Made by a program: the position numbers and the translations under genes
Source: Sambucus nigra
Lineage: Eukaryota; Streptophyta; Magnoliopsida; Dipsacales; Adoxaceae
Assembly: GCA_949130495.1 (NCBI GenBank)
Contig: OX422221.1
Location: 25,183,917 to 25,247,916, forward strand
DNA length: 64,000 bases
Direction: 5' to 3'
In this document: positions 62,742 through 64,000 of the stretch, one piece after another
How positions within the stretch are numbered: the stretch's first letter is position 1
Layout: each line of letters starts with the position of its first letter
The notes under the pieces: model-generated
Seen by the model: only the letters and a program-made list of their open reading frames with translations
Database searches by the model: none
What the model was told of the DNA's origin: nothing

Positions 62742-63681
62742 CTACATAGGGATTGCTCCCAATTATGTGTGTTTTGTGATTTTCAACCTGGATAGTGATT
62801 TCCTTCGGACTTGCTAATGGGGCACGAACGATACAATGCTGGTAGATGCATTTGTGTGTCGCATATATCAAGGACATATATACAAATTACCCAAATTAAA
62901 TAATATTAATTCATTTGTCTAAGAATGTTGACAGTGAATCACAGATCCTTTCTATGTTATGCATAATAGATGTATATGTCCCTTTCCTGAGATGTATATA
63001 AGACTGGGATACCTTGGCCTTTGATTACTGGATATAGTTGGCTTCATGTCAACAATTGATTATAGTTAACCCATTTAATATTAAATCATCACGTTTATCA
63101 TGTATTATTTCAGCACTTGTTTGGATGAAGGTAATATCGCCCTTAGTTAAGGGTGCGATGTTAACTGCATGTGAGAGACGATATTAGGGATATTTACTTT
63201 GAATCAACTGTATTTATTGAACTTTAAATTGAATAAGTTAATTCTTACAAACCTAGGGATCTATACCAAATTTAAATGCTTTCTCCCCCAAATTCTCGTA
63301 GACAAGGGTAGCAGGACTGTTGACATATTAGCTTTGTGGTCTCCTTTATTAATCAAATTTTGCGAACTTGTTGATTCTAGTTTTAGGTATTTTTCATCTT
63401 TAGATTATTAATTTCATTTGGGTTATTTTTATGGGCATAATTACAAGATTTGTTTACTTTAAGTTGGTTGGAGATATTTACATTTACGTTGGATTTATCA
63501 TATGCTTTATATTGGATTGGATTTTGTCATTATTGAAATGTAGATTTAAACTCATTTATGGGATATTAATACATGAGTTATATTATGTTGTTGTCGAGAA
63601 TGGTATTAGTTGACAAACAAGCCCCATCTTTGGCGTCTCGTGCCCAGCCATCATTTATGTGAGAAAATGGGGGTTATCACA
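62742..63681 (+). repeat. 3' LTR of the Gypsy element, right part
   Basis: Resumes with CTACATAGGGATTGC, matching about 47170 onward, and ends GGGTTATCACA. It lacks the microsatellite of the 5' LTR. Confidence 0.9.
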
Positions 63682-64000
63682 AAGTGCTAATAAGGGTCAT
63701 ATTTTTTCTCTAGTGGCCCTTCTCAAATAAGATTTGGAGAGTCATTTCCTAGAAATGTATTTTGTGAGCAGTTGTTGTGCTTTCTCGGAATACCATAGTG
63801 ATAGATTCATATGCGAATTTAAGCTAGAGTTCACGTCTCAATATATTTTTTTAAACTTTTGACATGAATTATTAGACGTTATTACTTATTTTAGACTTCT
63901 CGGAAAGTGAAAAAACTCCATCAAGACGAGGACTTTGAAGAACATAGTGTAAAGTAAGGATAGGAATTAGAATTTTGCCATTATTGTTTCAATTGCGTTT
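63682..64000 (+). repeat. Segmental duplication copy B resumes
   Basis: Begins with the AAGTG target duplication and matches 26228-26545 (for example TTGTGCTTTCTCGGAATACC against TTGTGCTTTCTCAGAATACC). It continues beyond the window. Confidence 0.88.

Larger units (their letters stand above)
45582..63681 (+). mobile_element. Gypsy retrotransposon (Tekay/Del-like), old, split by a nested Athila
   Basis: 5' LTR 45582-48129, Met-tRNA primer site, decayed gag-pol on the + strand (48279-52668), polypurine tract CAGGGGGAAGAA, and a 3' LTR from 52839 to 63681 that is interrupted at 54560-62736. The flanking repeats are AAGTT and AAGTG, the latter being the ancestral form by comparison with copy A (26228). 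Pol order is protease, RT, RNase H, integrase, so Gypsy. The G-P-L-P-I-L and H-R-V-F-Y-I-S region and long LTRs point to the chromovirus Tekay/Del group (inference). Many stops throughout. Confidence 0.9.

Overview
This is a non-coding-rich plant nuclear DNA window, almost certainly from a eudicot. Evidence: plant-type Copia, Gypsy (Tekay-like and Athila-like) and CACTA elements in nested arrangement, initiator-Met and Asp tRNA primer sites, a spliced caffeic-acid O-methyltransferase (COMT)-like gene remnant, and fragments of S-adenosylhomocysteine hydrolase, a G-type lectin receptor kinase and an FBD/F-box LRR protein. I see no intact host gene. A narrower taxon cannot be fixed from the sequence.

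The backbone is a direct segmental duplication. Copy A runs from about 2131 to 26600 and copy B from about 32265 to past the end of the window. Each copy holds the last two exons of the same COMT-like gene on the + strand: A at 22357-22421 and 25510-25806, B at 34080-34144 and 44859-45155. Both are broken or catalytically altered. After duplication the copies took different transposon loads, so each is the empty-site control for insertions in the other.

Copy A insertions: a 10.4-kb CACTA-type element (2777-13180, target duplication GGC) carrying host-gene fragments; a 6.3-kb Copia-type LTR element with 528-bp LTRs (13685-20029, GTTTA), mostly non-coding inside; an internally deleted Copia remnant (about 20066-21750); and in the COMT intron a block of microsatellites, low-complexity DNA and a MITE.

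Copy B insertions: a 9.8-kb Copia element with 1968-bp, nearly identical LTRs (34988-44802, TATTG) inside the COMT intron, with broken gag and pol on the minus strand; and a degenerate Tekay/Del-like Gypsy element (45582-63681) downstream of the COMT end. The 3' LTR of that Gypsy element was later split by an 8.2-kb Athila-like element (54560-62736, ATGTA) that has gag and protease but no visible reverse transcriptase, RNase H or integrase.

Flanks: 1-2075 holds two Copia fragments on opposite strands. 26600-32260 is AT-rich with a Gypsy-LTR-like fragment, a 123-bp tandem duplication and a truncated LTR with primer-binding site. The insertion order can largely be read: duplication first, then separate insertions in A and B, with Athila after Tekay.
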